Source of the DNA: Acetobacteraceae bacterium
GTDB lineage: Bacteria; Pseudomonadota; Alphaproteobacteria; Acetobacterales; Acetobacteraceae
Direction: 5' to 3'
Assembly: GCA_019689515.1 (NCBI GenBank)
Contig: JADGHI010000001.1
Span: forward strand, 1 to 41,026
DNA: 41,026 bases
Shown piece by piece: positions 15,590 through 23,146 of this stretch (positions are counted from its first letter, which is position 1; every line of letters starts with the position of its first letter). The translations under genes and the position numbers were made by a program. The notes beneath the pieces were generated by a model. That model was not told the DNA's origin and did no database searches. It worked only from the letters and a program-made list of their open reading frames with translations.

Positions 15590-17751
15590 GCTGCATCCAT
15601 CGCGGCTGCGATGGTCTCCGGCGTGAAGGGCATCGCCCGCACCCGCACGCCGAGCGCGTCACGGATCGCCCCGGCGATCGCGGCGACGCTCGGCGCCAGC
15701 GCGCACTCCCCGGCGCCGAGCGGCGGCTGGTCCGGGCGCTGGATCAGACGGGTCTGCACCACCGGCACCTCGGAGAAGCGCAGGATCGGGTAGGTTTCCC
15801 AGGAATCGCTGGTGACCCGGCGGCGGTCGAAGCGCACCGCCTCCTTCAGCGCCATGGAGACGCCATGGATCGCGCCGCCCTCCAACTGGTTGGCGACGCC
15901 GTCCGGGTTGATCGCCTCGCCGACATCGGCGGCGATCCAGAGGCGCGTGGCGCGCACGGTCGCCTCGGCGGCGATCTCCGCCACCACCGCGCACCAGGCG
16001 CTGGCGTTCTTGTAGCGCGCGAAGCCGACGCCCATGCCGACCCCCTCGCGGCGCGCGCGGCCGGCCCAGCCGGCCATCTCCGCGGCCGCGCGCAGCACCT
16101 CCGCCGCGCGCGGGTCGTCGAGGTGGCGCAGGCGGAACTCCACCGGATCCGCGCCGGCGTGGGCGGCGAGCTCGTCCATCGTGGACTCGATCGCCCAGAC
16201 ATTCACCGGCGCGCCGAGGCCGCGCAGCGCCGAAGTACGCAGCGGCATCACCGTCAGGCGGCGCAGGCCGATGCGCAGGTTCGGGATGCGATAGAGCGGA
16301 ATCGCGTTGCGCTGCGCTCCCCCGCCGCCGGCGATCGGCGGGTTGATCGAGGGCGGCACCGGCACGCCACCCTCGACATAGGCGCCGGAGAGCAGGGTCG
16401 GGTCCTGCATGCGACCGGGGCGGGAGGAATGGCCGTTGCTGATGATCTCGCACCGCCAGGAGACGAGATTCCCGGCGGCATCGGCCGTCGCCTCCACTTC
16501 CACCAGCATGGCCGAAGAGAAGGGCGACCAGCCGAGCTCCTCCGCCCGGCTCCAAAGAACGCGCACCGGCTGGTCGGGCACGGCGCGCGCCACCAGCGCA
16601 GCGTCGAGCGCGACGTCATCCGCGCCGTTGTGGCCGTAGCACCCGGCTCCCTCGACATGCCGCACGAGGATGCGCTCGGGCGCGATGCGCAGCACCTTCG
16701 CGAGGTCGGTACGCAGGTTGTAGACGCCCTGGCTGTGGGTCCAGACCTCGAGCGTCCCGCCGCTCCAGCGCGCCACGGCGCAGCAGGTGCCGACCGAGGC
16801 ATGCGCCACCGGCGGGCGGAAGAAGCACGTGCGAACCGTCTGGCCCGCGAGGGCGACGTCGTCCGCGGCGCGCTCGATGACGACCGAATCCTCGTGCGGT
16901 GCCTCACGCAGCCAGTCGGCGAGCGCCCGTTCGTCGGGCAGCGTGTCCGCCTCCTCCCAGCGCACTCGCGCGGCGAGGCGCGCCGCGGCCGCCTCGGCAT
17001 CGTGCTCCGCCGCTGCGACGACGGCGAGGAAGGAGCCGTCGCGGACCACGCGCGCCCCGCCGGGCAGCGGCGGTCCTCCCTCGCGCAATTCCACGAGCCG
17101 CGCTCCGCGCGCTGGCGGCCGCACCACGCGCGCATGCAGCATGCCCGGCAGGCGCAGATCGTGCACGAAGCGCGCGGCGCCGAACACCTTGTCGGGCAGG
17201 TCCAGCCGCGGCGCCGAGGTCCCCGCGATACGCCGCGCGGAAGGCGGCTTCGCCTTCACCTCCGGCGAGGCCGCGCACTCCAGCAGCGCGTCGTCCGCCT
17301 GCGCCCAGTAGGAGCCCACGGGACCGGCAGGCCCGAAAAAGGTGCCGTCCTCCACCCGCAGCGCCTCCAGCGGCACGCCGGTCTTCTGCGCCGCAACCTG
17401 GAGGTGGATGGCCCGCGCATTCGCGCAGGCATGGCGCAGCGCCGAGCCGCAGTCCTGCACCGACAGGCTGCCCGAGGTGACGCCCTCGTTCGGACTGTCC
17501 GGCGTCGCCGCCGTCTGCACGCCGATGCGCGCGAGCGAGACGTCCAGCTCGTCCGCCGCGATCTGCGCCAACGCCGTCAGGATGCCCTGCCCCAGCTCCA
17601 CCTTGCCGGGCCGGATGGTCACGCGACCATCCGCGTGGAAGGTGATCCACTGCGACAGCCTTCGGTTCGTGTGCAGGCTGCCGGGCAGCCGAGGCCTGCC
17701 GTCCTCCGGCGTGACCAGGCCACGGAAATCCATGCCGCTCCCGGCGCTCAT
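15586..17751 (-). CDS. Xanthine dehydrogenase-family molybdopterin-binding subunit (isoquinoline 1-oxidoreductase / nicotinate dehydrogenase-like)
   Basis: A 721-aa large subunit of a molybdenum hydroxylase. The N-terminus has the Mo-cofactor-type block DGRVTIRPGKVELGQGILTALAQIAADEL before the a/b hammerhead (LPDKVFGAARFVHDLRLPGMLHARVVRPP), an order typical of the IorB/NicB-like branch rather than of CoxL. SWETYPILRFSEVP and PPLGAGECALAPS follow near the C-terminus; the Glu of GAGE (Glu682) is the conserved catalytic base. Start 17749-17751 overlaps the 2Fe-2S subunit by 4 nt. The enzyme should hydroxylate an N-heterocycle or related substrate using water. No FAD subunit and no cytochrome c domain is present here, so electrons must leave by another carrier. 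Confidence 0.88.
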   Translation of the reverse strand: MSAGSGMDFRGLVTPEDGRPRLPGSLHTNRRLSQWITFHADGRVTIRPGKVELGQGILTALAQIAADELDVSLARIGVQTAATPDSPNEGVTSGSLSVQDCGSALRHACANARAIHLQVAAQKTGVPLEALRVEDGTFFGPAGPVGSYWAQADDALLECAASPEVKAKPPSARRIAGTSAPRLDLPDKVFGAARFVHDLRLPGMLHARVVRPPARGARLVELREGGPPLPGGARVVRDGSFLAVVAAAEHDAEAAAARLAARVRWEEADTLPDERALADWLREAPHEDSVVIERAADDVALAGQTVRTCFFRPPVAHASVGTCCAVARWSGGTLEVWTHSQGVYNLRTDLAKVLRIAPERILVRHVEGAGCYGHNGADDVALDAALVARAVPDQPVRVLWSRAEELGWSPFSSAMLVEVEATADAAGNLVSWRCEIISNGHSSRPGRMQDPTLLSGAYVEGGVPVPPSINPPIAGGGGAQRNAIPLYRIPNLRIGLRRLTVMPLRTSALRGLGAPVNVWAIESTMDELAAHAGADPVEFRLRHLDDPRAAEVLRAAAEMAGWAGRARREGVGMGVGFARYKNASAWCAVVAEIAAEATVRATRLWIAADVGEAINPDGVANQLEGGAIHGVSMALKEAVRFDRRRVTSDSWETYPILRFSEVPVVQTRLIQRPDQPPLGAGECALAPSVAAIAGAIRDALGVRVRAMPFTPETIAAAMDAA

Positions 17752-18227
17752 GCCGCCGCCCTCCCCTCGCGCATCGCCCGGGCGGCGCGGCGCACGGCGC
17801 GGATGATCCGGTTGTGGCTGCCGCAGCGGCACAGATGCGGGTCGAGCGCCGCGCGGATCGCCGCGTCGTCCGGATCGGGGTCGCGATCCAGCAGCGCGGC
17901 CGCGCTCACCAGGATGCCGGGCAGGCAGAAGCCGCACTGCCCTGCCTGCTCCGCCAGGAACGCGGCCTGCAAGGGGTGCGGCGCCTCCGGCGTGCCGAGC
18001 CCCTCCACGGTGCGCACCGCCTTCCCCTCCACGGCGTCGAGCGCCAGGGTGCAGGCGTAGCGCGGCGTGCCCTCCACCAGCACCATGCAGGTGCCGCATT
18101 GCTCCGCGCCGCAGCCGTAGCGCGGCCCGCTCAGGCCGAGTGGGCCGCGCAACGCGTGCAGCAGGGACACCTCGCCGGGAAGATCGACCGAGACGGCGGT
18201 GCCGTTCAGCGTGAAGCGCGTCGTCAT
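17748..18227 (-). CDS. 2Fe-2S iron-sulfur subunit of the molybdenum hydroxylase
   Basis: A 159-aa small subunit with two 2Fe-2S clusters. The plant-ferredoxin-like N-terminal cluster is held by Cys39, Cys44, Cys47 (CGAEQCGTC) and Cys59; the C-terminal four-helix cluster by Cys98, Cys101 (CGFC) and Cys133, Cys135 (CRC). Length and layout match IorA/NicA/CoxS. The open frame extends far upstream through the Bug gene, but MTTRFTLNG at 18225-18227 is the natural start of the ferredoxin strand. It is 14 nt downstream of the Bug gene and overlaps the large subunit by 4 nt, so the two subunits are co-translated. It passes electrons from the Mo site to an unknown acceptor. Confidence 0.92.
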   Translation of the reverse strand: MTTRFTLNGTAVSVDLPGEVSLLHALRGPLGLSGPRYGCGAEQCGTCMVLVEGTPRYACTLALDAVEGKAVRTVEGLGTPEAPHPLQAAFLAEQAGQCGFCLPGILVSAAALLDRDPDPDDAAIRAALDPHLCRCGSHNRIIRAVRRAARAMREGRAAA

Positions 18228-18241
18228 GGCGGGCGCTCCGC

Positions 18242-19222
18242 TCAGCTCGCCTGGATGCGCGCCATGCGGATCCACTCGCCCTGACGCTGGATGTCGCGGC
18301 GCAGGAAGGCGTCGAATTCGGCGACCGTCATCGGCATGGGCTGCGCGCCGAGCCGCGCCTGCGCCTCGCGCGTCGCGGGGAGGGAGAGGATCCGGTTCAC
18401 CTCCGCGTTCAGCCGCTCCACAACCGGCTGCGGCGTGCCGGCCGGCGCCATCAGCCCGAGCCAGAGCGAGGATTCGTAGCCCGGCAGCGTCTCCGCCACG
18501 GTCGGCAGATCGGGCAGCATCGGGCTGCGCTGCGGGCCGGTGGTGGCGAGGCCGCGCACGCGCCCGCCATGGATGTGCTCGGCCATGGTCGGGATCGCGT
18601 CGAACATGATCGGCACCTGGCCGGCGATCACGGCGGTGCGCGCCTGATCGCTGCCGCGGAAGGGCACATGCGTGACCTCGATGCCGGCCATGGCACGGAA
18701 CACCTCGCCGGCGATGTGGTAGGGCGTGCCGGGACCGGAGGAGGCGTAGTCCAGCCTGCCGGGATTGGCCTTCGCATGAGCGATCAGCTCCGCCACCGTC
18801 CGCGCGGGCACGGAAGGATGCACGACCAGCACGTTGTAGGCGATGTTGACCGCCGCGACGGGCGCGAGGTCGCGCATCAGCACATAAGGCCGGTTCGGCA
18901 GCAGCGTCTCGTTCGCCGTGTGAGTGTTCGACATCATCAGGAGGGTGTGGCCGTCGGGCGCGGACTTGACGACCGCCTCGGTGCCGATCACTGCCCCGGC
19001 GCCGGGCCGGTTCTCCACCACCACCGGCTGGCCGAGCGCCTGGCCGAGCGGCTCCGACAGGAACCGCGCCGCCACATCCGCCGATCCTCCGAGGCCGAAG
19101 GGCACCACGATGCGGAGGGCCCGCGTCGGCCATGCCGCGCCTTGCGCGACCGAGCGGCGCGGCGCGGCGAGGCCCCCGGCTGCGAGGCCGGCGGCCATCC
19201 AGGCCCGGCGATACAGCAGCAT
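18242..19222 (-). CDS. Bug-family substrate-binding protein
   Basis: A 326-aa periplasmic protein. The signal peptide runs from MLLYRRAWMAAGLAAGG to about SVAQ; the Bug signature follows as ALRIVVPFGLGGSAD, VVVENRPGAGAVIG and SAPDGHTLL. The frame is open upstream through the amidase gene; the start at 19220-19222 is chosen for the signal peptide and the strong GGAGGGAGGAG before it. A 106-nt gap with a large hairpin separates it from the amidase upstream, and 14 nt separate it from the 2Fe-2S subunit downstream. It probably captures the substrate of this pathway. Its SGLGG-type pocket loop differs from the more usual PGG of the other two Bug proteins here (FGLGG against FPPGG and FAPGG). Confidence 0.9.
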   Translation of the reverse strand: MLLYRRAWMAAGLAAGGLAAPRRSVAQGAAWPTRALRIVVPFGLGGSADVAARFLSEPLGQALGQPVVVENRPGAGAVIGTEAVVKSAPDGHTLLMMSNTHTANETLLPNRPYVLMRDLAPVAAVNIAYNVLVVHPSVPARTVAELIAHAKANPGRLDYASSGPGTPYHIAGEVFRAMAGIEVTHVPFRGSDQARTAVIAGQVPIMFDAIPTMAEHIHGGRVRGLATTGPQRSPMLPDLPTVAETLPGYESSLWLGLMAPAGTPQPVVERLNAEVNRILSLPATREAQARLGAQPMPMTVAEFDAFLRRDIQRQGEWIRMARIQAS

Positions 19223-19287
19223 GGCGCTCCTCCCTCCTGGTTTTGACCCCAGGATCGGCCGCGCCAGGCACTTCGGCAAGGGTTTCC

Positions 19288-19320
19288 GCCATGGGCCGGA
19301 ATATCCGGCCGGCCCATGGC
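19288..19320 (-). repeat. Large interrupted hairpin between amidase and Bug genes
   Basis: GCCATGGGCC (19288-19297) and GGCCCATGGC (19311-19320) are perfect 10-bp inverted arms. Inside, GGA-ATA-TCC adds three further pairs around a 3-nt loop, leaving a 4-nt GGCC bulge on one side. The structure starts 8 nt after the amidase stop codon in the direction of transcription. No U-run follows it (next bases in the transcript are GGAAACCC), so it is a weak intrinsic terminator. An mRNA-stabilising or processing hairpin that sets different levels of amidase and downstream genes is equally plausible. Confidence 0.65.
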
Positions 19321-19328
19321 GGGCGGAC

Positions 19329-20759
19329 TCAGCCGAGCGGCGGCACGCGCCGGTGCCAGTCCGTGTCGCGCTGGAAGGCGTCCGCCGCCCGCAGCACGCG
19401 CGCCTCGGCGAAGGGCCGGCCGGCGAGCTGCAGGCCGATCGGCAGGCCGCGGTCGTCGAACCCGCAGGGAATGCTGACCACCGGCAGGCCCAGATAGTTG
19501 AACGGCCGCGTGTTCGCCGAGACGGCCATGAAGCGCGACCAGTTCTGTGGATCGGCGTCGATGTCGGTCTCCGCGAGGGTCGGCACGCGCGTCCGCAGCG
19601 TCGGTGTCGCCACCAGGTCGAAGCGGCCGAACGCCTCGGTGCAGAATTGGCGCAGGACCGGGCCGCGGCGCGACAGCGCCTCGACATAGAGATGGCCCGG
19701 GATGGCGTAGCCGCCAAAGAGCCGGGCGGAGAGGTGGATGGAGTAGTCGCCCGGCCGCCCGCGCATCCAGTTCGCGTGGATCGCGGCGCCCTCCACCCGG
19801 CTGAGCAGCGCGCCATAGGCGGTGACGGCGCGGAGCGACGGGACGGAGATGCGCTCCACCGTCGCGCCGCGCGCCTTGAGCACCTCGAGCGCCGCCTCGA
19901 AGGCATCCACCACGACGGTGTCGGCGCCGTCGAAGAACCACTGCTGAGGCACCGCGATGCGCAGGCCCCGGATGTCGCCGGTGAGCGCCGCCTCGTAGTC
20001 CGCCACAGGCTCGCGCGCGCTGGTCGGGTCCTTCGGGTCATGGCCGGCGACGACGCGCAGGAACCGCGCCGCGTCGCGCGCCGTGCGCACCAGCGGGCCG
20101 ACATTGTCCGCGGAGAAGGAGAGCGGCATGACGCCGAAGCGCGAGACGCGAGTCTGCGTCGGCTTCAGCCCCGTGACGCCGCAGAGCGACGCCGGCAGGC
20201 GGATCGAGCCGCCCGTGTCGGACCCCAGCGCCGCGGTGACGAACCGCGCGGCGACGCTGGCGCCGGAGCCGGAGGAGGAGCCGCCGGTGCAGTAGGGCAG
20301 GTTCCAGGGGTTGTGGCAGTCGCCGAAATGCGCGTTGTGGCCCGTGGGATTCTGCGCGAACTCGGCCATGTTCAGCGTGCCGAGATCGATGGCTCCGGCG
20401 GCGTCGAGCCGCTCCAGCACCGTCGCCGTCACCGTGGGCACGAAGTCACGGCGGATCTTCGACCCGCAGGTGCTCACCTTTCCGGCGCGGTAGTACATGT
20501 CCTTGTGCGCCACGGGCACGCCATGCAGCGGTCCCAGCGGCTTGCCGGCCGCACGCGCCTTATCCGCCGCGGCCGCCGCCTCCCGCGCCTCCTCGCGGTC
20601 GAGCCGGATGAAGGAATTGACCTTGCCGTCATGCGCCTCGATGCGCGCGAGGCAGGCCTCGAGCAGCGCGCTGGCGGTGATCTCGCCGCGGGCGATCGCG
20701 TCCGCGGCCTCGGTCATGGACAGCGTTGCGAGGTCCGTGGCGTCAACGGGAGCGTTCAC
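19329..20759 (-). CDS. Amidase (amidase-signature family)
   Basis: A 476-aa amidase-signature hydrolase. The Ser-cisSer-Lys triad is visible: Lys86 in VAHKDMYY, the cis-Ser at about 161 in CTGGSSSGSGAS, and the nucleophile Ser185 in GSDTGGSIRLPAS. GatA-like flanking motifs (GPLHGVPVAHKD, NPTGHNAHFGDCHNPWN) are intact and length is typical. It cleaves an amide to acid and ammonia; no signal peptide, so cytoplasmic. The start is taken as GTG 20759, which overlaps the small upstream ORF by 4 nt (GTGA); an ATG at residue 15 is the only close alternative. Followed by the hairpin at 19288-19320. With the downstream Mo hydroxylase, a heteroaromatic amide is a reasonable candidate substrate, but this is inference. 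Confidence 0.92.
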   Translation of the reverse strand: MNAPVDATDLATLSMTEAADAIARGEITASALLEACLARIEAHDGKVNSFIRLDREEAREAAAAADKARAAGKPLGPLHGVPVAHKDMYYRAGKVSTCGSKIRRDFVPTVTATVLERLDAAGAIDLGTLNMAEFAQNPTGHNAHFGDCHNPWNLPYCTGGSSSGSGASVAARFVTAALGSDTGGSIRLPASLCGVTGLKPTQTRVSRFGVMPLSFSADNVGPLVRTARDAARFLRVVAGHDPKDPTSAREPVADYEAALTGDIRGLRIAVPQQWFFDGADTVVVDAFEAALEVLKARGATVERISVPSLRAVTAYGALLSRVEGAAIHANWMRGRPGDYSIHLSARLFGGYAIPGHLYVEALSRRGPVLRQFCTEAFGRFDLVATPTLRTRVPTLAETDIDADPQNWSRFMAVSANTRPFNYLGLPVVSIPCGFDDRGLPIGLQLAGRPFAEARVLRAADAFQRDTDWHRRVPPLG

Positions 20760-20962
20760 GGCGTCTTCTCCTTCTCGGCCTGCAGCGCCGCCTCGAAGGA
20801 GGACGGCTCGTCCTCGAACACCAGCGTACCGCGCAGCGCCTCGAGCTCCGCGAGCAGCGGCGGGAAGTCGGAAAGGCCGTGCCGCGCCGCCGCGTTCGGG
20901 CACTCTACGCCACTCCAGCGCCGGATGCGCTCGATGGTGGGCTGAACCAGGTCAGATTCCAT
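20756..20962 (-). CDS. Small acidic protein preceding the amidase, possible GatC/AtzG-like partner
   Basis: A 68-aa acidic, probably helical protein beginning MESDLVQPTIERIRRWSG, with PPLLAELEALRGTL and then FEDEPSSFEAAL near the C-terminus. It is the first gene after the sigma-54-type promoter; a GGGAG sits 8 nt before the ATG. Its stop overlaps the amidase GTG. Small proteins coupled to amidase-signature enzymes are known (GatC with GatA; AtzG with AtzE), where a helical piece followed by an extended acidic-proline belt wraps the amidase. The helix-then-EDEP pattern fits that architecture, but I do not see recognisable sequence identity, so the function is inference. Confidence 0.7.
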   Translation of the reverse strand: MESDLVQPTIERIRRWSGVECPNAAARHGLSDFPPLLAELEALRGTLVFEDEPSSFEAALQAEKEKTP

Positions 20963-20999
20963 GCGCGATTCTCCCGCTGCAATGCGCGGCGGTCAGGCT

Positions 21000-21016
21000 A
21001 GCAAACGACGTGCCAG
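21000..21016 (-). promoter_or_regulatory. Full-consensus sigma-54 (-24/-12) promoter
   Basis: On the minus strand CTGGCACGTCGTTTGCT (21016 to 21000) matches every specified position of the RpoN consensus YTGGCACGNNNNTTGCW, with the GG and GC elements correctly spaced. Transcription would start near 20990, about 28 nt before the ATG at 20962. A competing reading exists: the overlapping TGCTAGCCT (21003 to 20995) also occurs before the Bug gene at 3030-3038 and may be a sigma-70 -10 region, with GCGACA 18 nt upstream of TAGCCT. If RpoN is used, an enhancer-binding activator is required; none is encoded in the window. Amide nitrogen scavenging is a typical RpoN theme. Confidence 0.55.
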
Positions 21017-21103
21017 CTTGTCGCCCTTCCCGGACGCGCGGCAACCAGAGTGCGGATGCAGCAGCGGCCCTCCACCTGCCGCTTCGCGCGCCCGTTTCGG
21101 CAG

Positions 21104-21122
21104 CCGGCCGTCTCCCGGCCGG
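21104..21122. repeat. 7-bp inverted repeat in the ggt-amidase operon gap
   Basis: CCGGCCG (21104-21110) and CGGCCGG (21116-21122) form a hairpin with a 5-nt loop, about 90 bp upstream of the sigma-54-type element and 118 nt after the gamma-glutamyltransferase stop. It could end the upstream transcript or lie in an activator-binding region. No U-run is present. A TGCACCA half-site resembling part of an NtrC box lies near 21175 but its second half is poor. Nothing else is seen in 20963-21239. Confidence 0.3.
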
Positions 21123-21239
21123 AGCGGCGCCCCGGCGCGAACCCCGCGCCGCGCGCAATCCGCCGGCACCGATGCTGCACCACCGGTAGTCACATGGCCT
21201 TGGCCACGCGCCGCCGCGTGCCGATGCGCCAATGGGCCG

Positions 21240-22937
21240 TCAGGACGCGATCGCGTAGGCCGGGCGCCGCGGATCGGCGCCGGCATGGACCATGCCGCTC
21301 CTCGGATCGGTCAGGATCACCTCCACGCTGCCGGCGAGCCAGGTCCACTCCGGCCAGTCCTGCATCGCGTGCCCGCGCGCGGCAAGCTCCTGTCGCGTCT
21401 CCGCTCCAATCCGGGTCTCGGCCGCGAGGCGAGCGGGAAAATACTCGAAGGGCGCGAAGGAGGACGGGAAGGAGTAGCTCGCCACGCGCGGCGCCTCGAT
21501 CGCGGCCTGCACCTCCATGCCGAAATGCAGCACATTGAGCATCACCTGCAGCATGGCCTGGATCTGCACGTCGCCACCCGGCGTGCCGAAGGGCATCACG
21601 CCGCCGTCGCGCGTGACGACCATGGCCGGATTGGGCGTCAGGCGCGGCCGCTTGCCGGGCGCGACGCCGCAGGGATGCCTCGGGTCCGGCCGGCTCTGCG
21701 AGCCGCGGTTGGAGGGGATGATGCCGAGGCCCGGCACCACCGGCGAGTTCCACGACCCATCCGAGGGCGTGGCGCTGAACGCATTGCCCCAGCGATCGAC
21801 GACGCAGACATAGGTGGTGTCGGCCTCCACCATCGGCGCGGCGGCGCGGGTCTCCGGCACCGGTGCGGTCCCGGCATTGAGCCGCGGGGCGGGCATGCCG
21901 GGATGGGCGCGCCGCGGGTCGATCTCCCGCGCGCGCGCCTCGATGTGCGCATCGGAGAGCAACGCGTCCAGCGGCACGTCCACGAAGGCCGGGTCGCCGA
22001 AGTGGTACTCGCGGTCCGCCATTGCCGCCTTCACGGCCTCAGCGAACAGGTGCAGGTAGTCGGCCGAGTTGTGCGCGAGCCCGTCGAGCCCGGCGCGCTC
22101 CATCACCAGCAGCGCCTCGAGCAGCGCCGGGCCCTGGCACCACGGGCCGCAGGTCAGCACCTCGTGCCCGCGCCAGCGCCGCCGCACCACGGGCTCCAGG
22201 CGCGACCGGAAAGCGGCCATGTCCTCCATCGAGAGGTAGCCGCCCTCGCGCTTCTGGAAGGCGACGATCTCGCGCGCGATGTCGCCCTGGTAGAACGCCG
22301 CACGCGCCGCGGCGAGGCCGGCGAGGCGCCCCTTCCCCGCCGCCTTGCGCTCCTCGTCCACCATGTATTGCAGGGTGCGCGCGAGGTCGGCCTGCACGAA
22401 TTTCTCGCCGACGCACGGCCGCCGCCCTCCCGGCAGGAAGATCGCCGCGCTGGAGGGCCAGCGCGCGTACTCCGCCTCGTGCTTCTCGATGTTCTCGGCG
22501 AGCAAGGGGAAGACCGCGAAGCCGTCGCGGGCGAAGCGGATCGCGTATTGCGCCACGTCGCCGAAGCTCATCGTGCCATGGCGCTCCAGCGCGGTGATCC
22601 AGGCATCCGGCGCGGCCGGCACCACGGTCCGCAGCACGCCGGGGGGAATCTTGCCGCCATGCTCGCGCATGAACAGGTCGGGGGGCAGCGATTTCGGCCA
22701 GTGGCCGAGGCCGGCGATAGTCTCCACCGTGCCGTCCGCCTTGCGGATCATGATCGGCGCCACGCCCGCAACGTTCACCAGGTCCGGGAGCAGGACGCCG
22801 AGCGCGATGCCGGCCGCGCAGCCCGCGTCGATCGCGTTGCCGCCGGCCTCCAGCACGGCGAAGCCTGCGGCTGCGCCGAGGTAATGGCCGGCCGAGACCG
22901 CGTGGCGCGTGCCGCTGATGGTCGGGCGTGTCTGCAT
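21240..22937 (-). CDS. Gamma-glutamyltransferase-like N-terminal-nucleophile hydrolase
   Basis: A 565-aa protein of the GGT family. Such proteins cleave themselves before a Thr that becomes the nucleophile of the small subunit. Here that motif is DTTYVCVVDRWGNAFSAT, with Thr374 the expected nucleophile, and the start of the protein shows AGHYLGAAAGFAVLEAGGNAIDA typical of the family. PNPAMVV and FGTPGGDVQ are conserved near the C-terminus. No signal peptide is visible, unlike classical periplasmic GGT, so a cytoplasmic acylase/amidohydrolase role is more likely than glutathione breakdown. The ATG at 22935-22937 has a GAGGAG about 10 nt upstream. It stands alone on the minus strand, divergent from a crotonase. 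Confidence 0.87.
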   Translation of the reverse strand: MQTRPTISGTRHAVSAGHYLGAAAGFAVLEAGGNAIDAGCAAGIALGVLLPDLVNVAGVAPIMIRKADGTVETIAGLGHWPKSLPPDLFMREHGGKIPPGVLRTVVPAAPDAWITALERHGTMSFGDVAQYAIRFARDGFAVFPLLAENIEKHEAEYARWPSSAAIFLPGGRRPCVGEKFVQADLARTLQYMVDEERKAAGKGRLAGLAAARAAFYQGDIAREIVAFQKREGGYLSMEDMAAFRSRLEPVVRRRWRGHEVLTCGPWCQGPALLEALLVMERAGLDGLAHNSADYLHLFAEAVKAAMADREYHFGDPAFVDVPLDALLSDAHIEARAREIDPRRAHPGMPAPRLNAGTAPVPETRAAAPMVEADTTYVCVVDRWGNAFSATPSDGSWNSPVVPGLGIIPSNRGSQSRPDPRHPCGVAPGKRPRLTPNPAMVVTRDGGVMPFGTPGGDVQIQAMLQVMLNVLHFGMEVQAAIEAPRVASYSFPSSFAPFEYFPARLAAETRIGAETRQELAARGHAMQDWPEWTWLAGSVEVILTDPRSGMVHAGADPRRPAYAIAS

Positions 22938-23146
22938 GGGGCAACGCTCCTCTGCGCCGGCGGAGGGCGCACAGCCGAGAGTGCGGCCGGCCCCGCCATC
23001 ATGCCACAGGGTCCGCGCGGCCGGCCGGCGATGTCAACCGGGTCCGCCTCGCCCGCCCGCTTCACGCCGGCGCCCGCAGACGCGAGGATGCGTGTGCAGC
23101 ACCGCGCCGCATGGCCGCTGCCGATGCCTGGAAGGAGCCACAGTCC

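Noticed and set aside
15865..18060. Open plus-strand frame of about 730 codons opposite the molybdenum hydroxylase
   Set aside because: No recognisable domain; the minus-strand protein has the full set of cofactor motifs.
19223..20104. Upstream extension of the Bug gene at 18242-19222
   Set aside because: The extra frame runs antisense in sense to nothing recognisable through the amidase gene. The signal peptide and strong ribosome site fix the start at 19222.
21160..21195. NtrC enhancer site near 21175
   Set aside because: Only one half-site (TGCACCA) fits; the second half is poor, so it is not listed as a feature.
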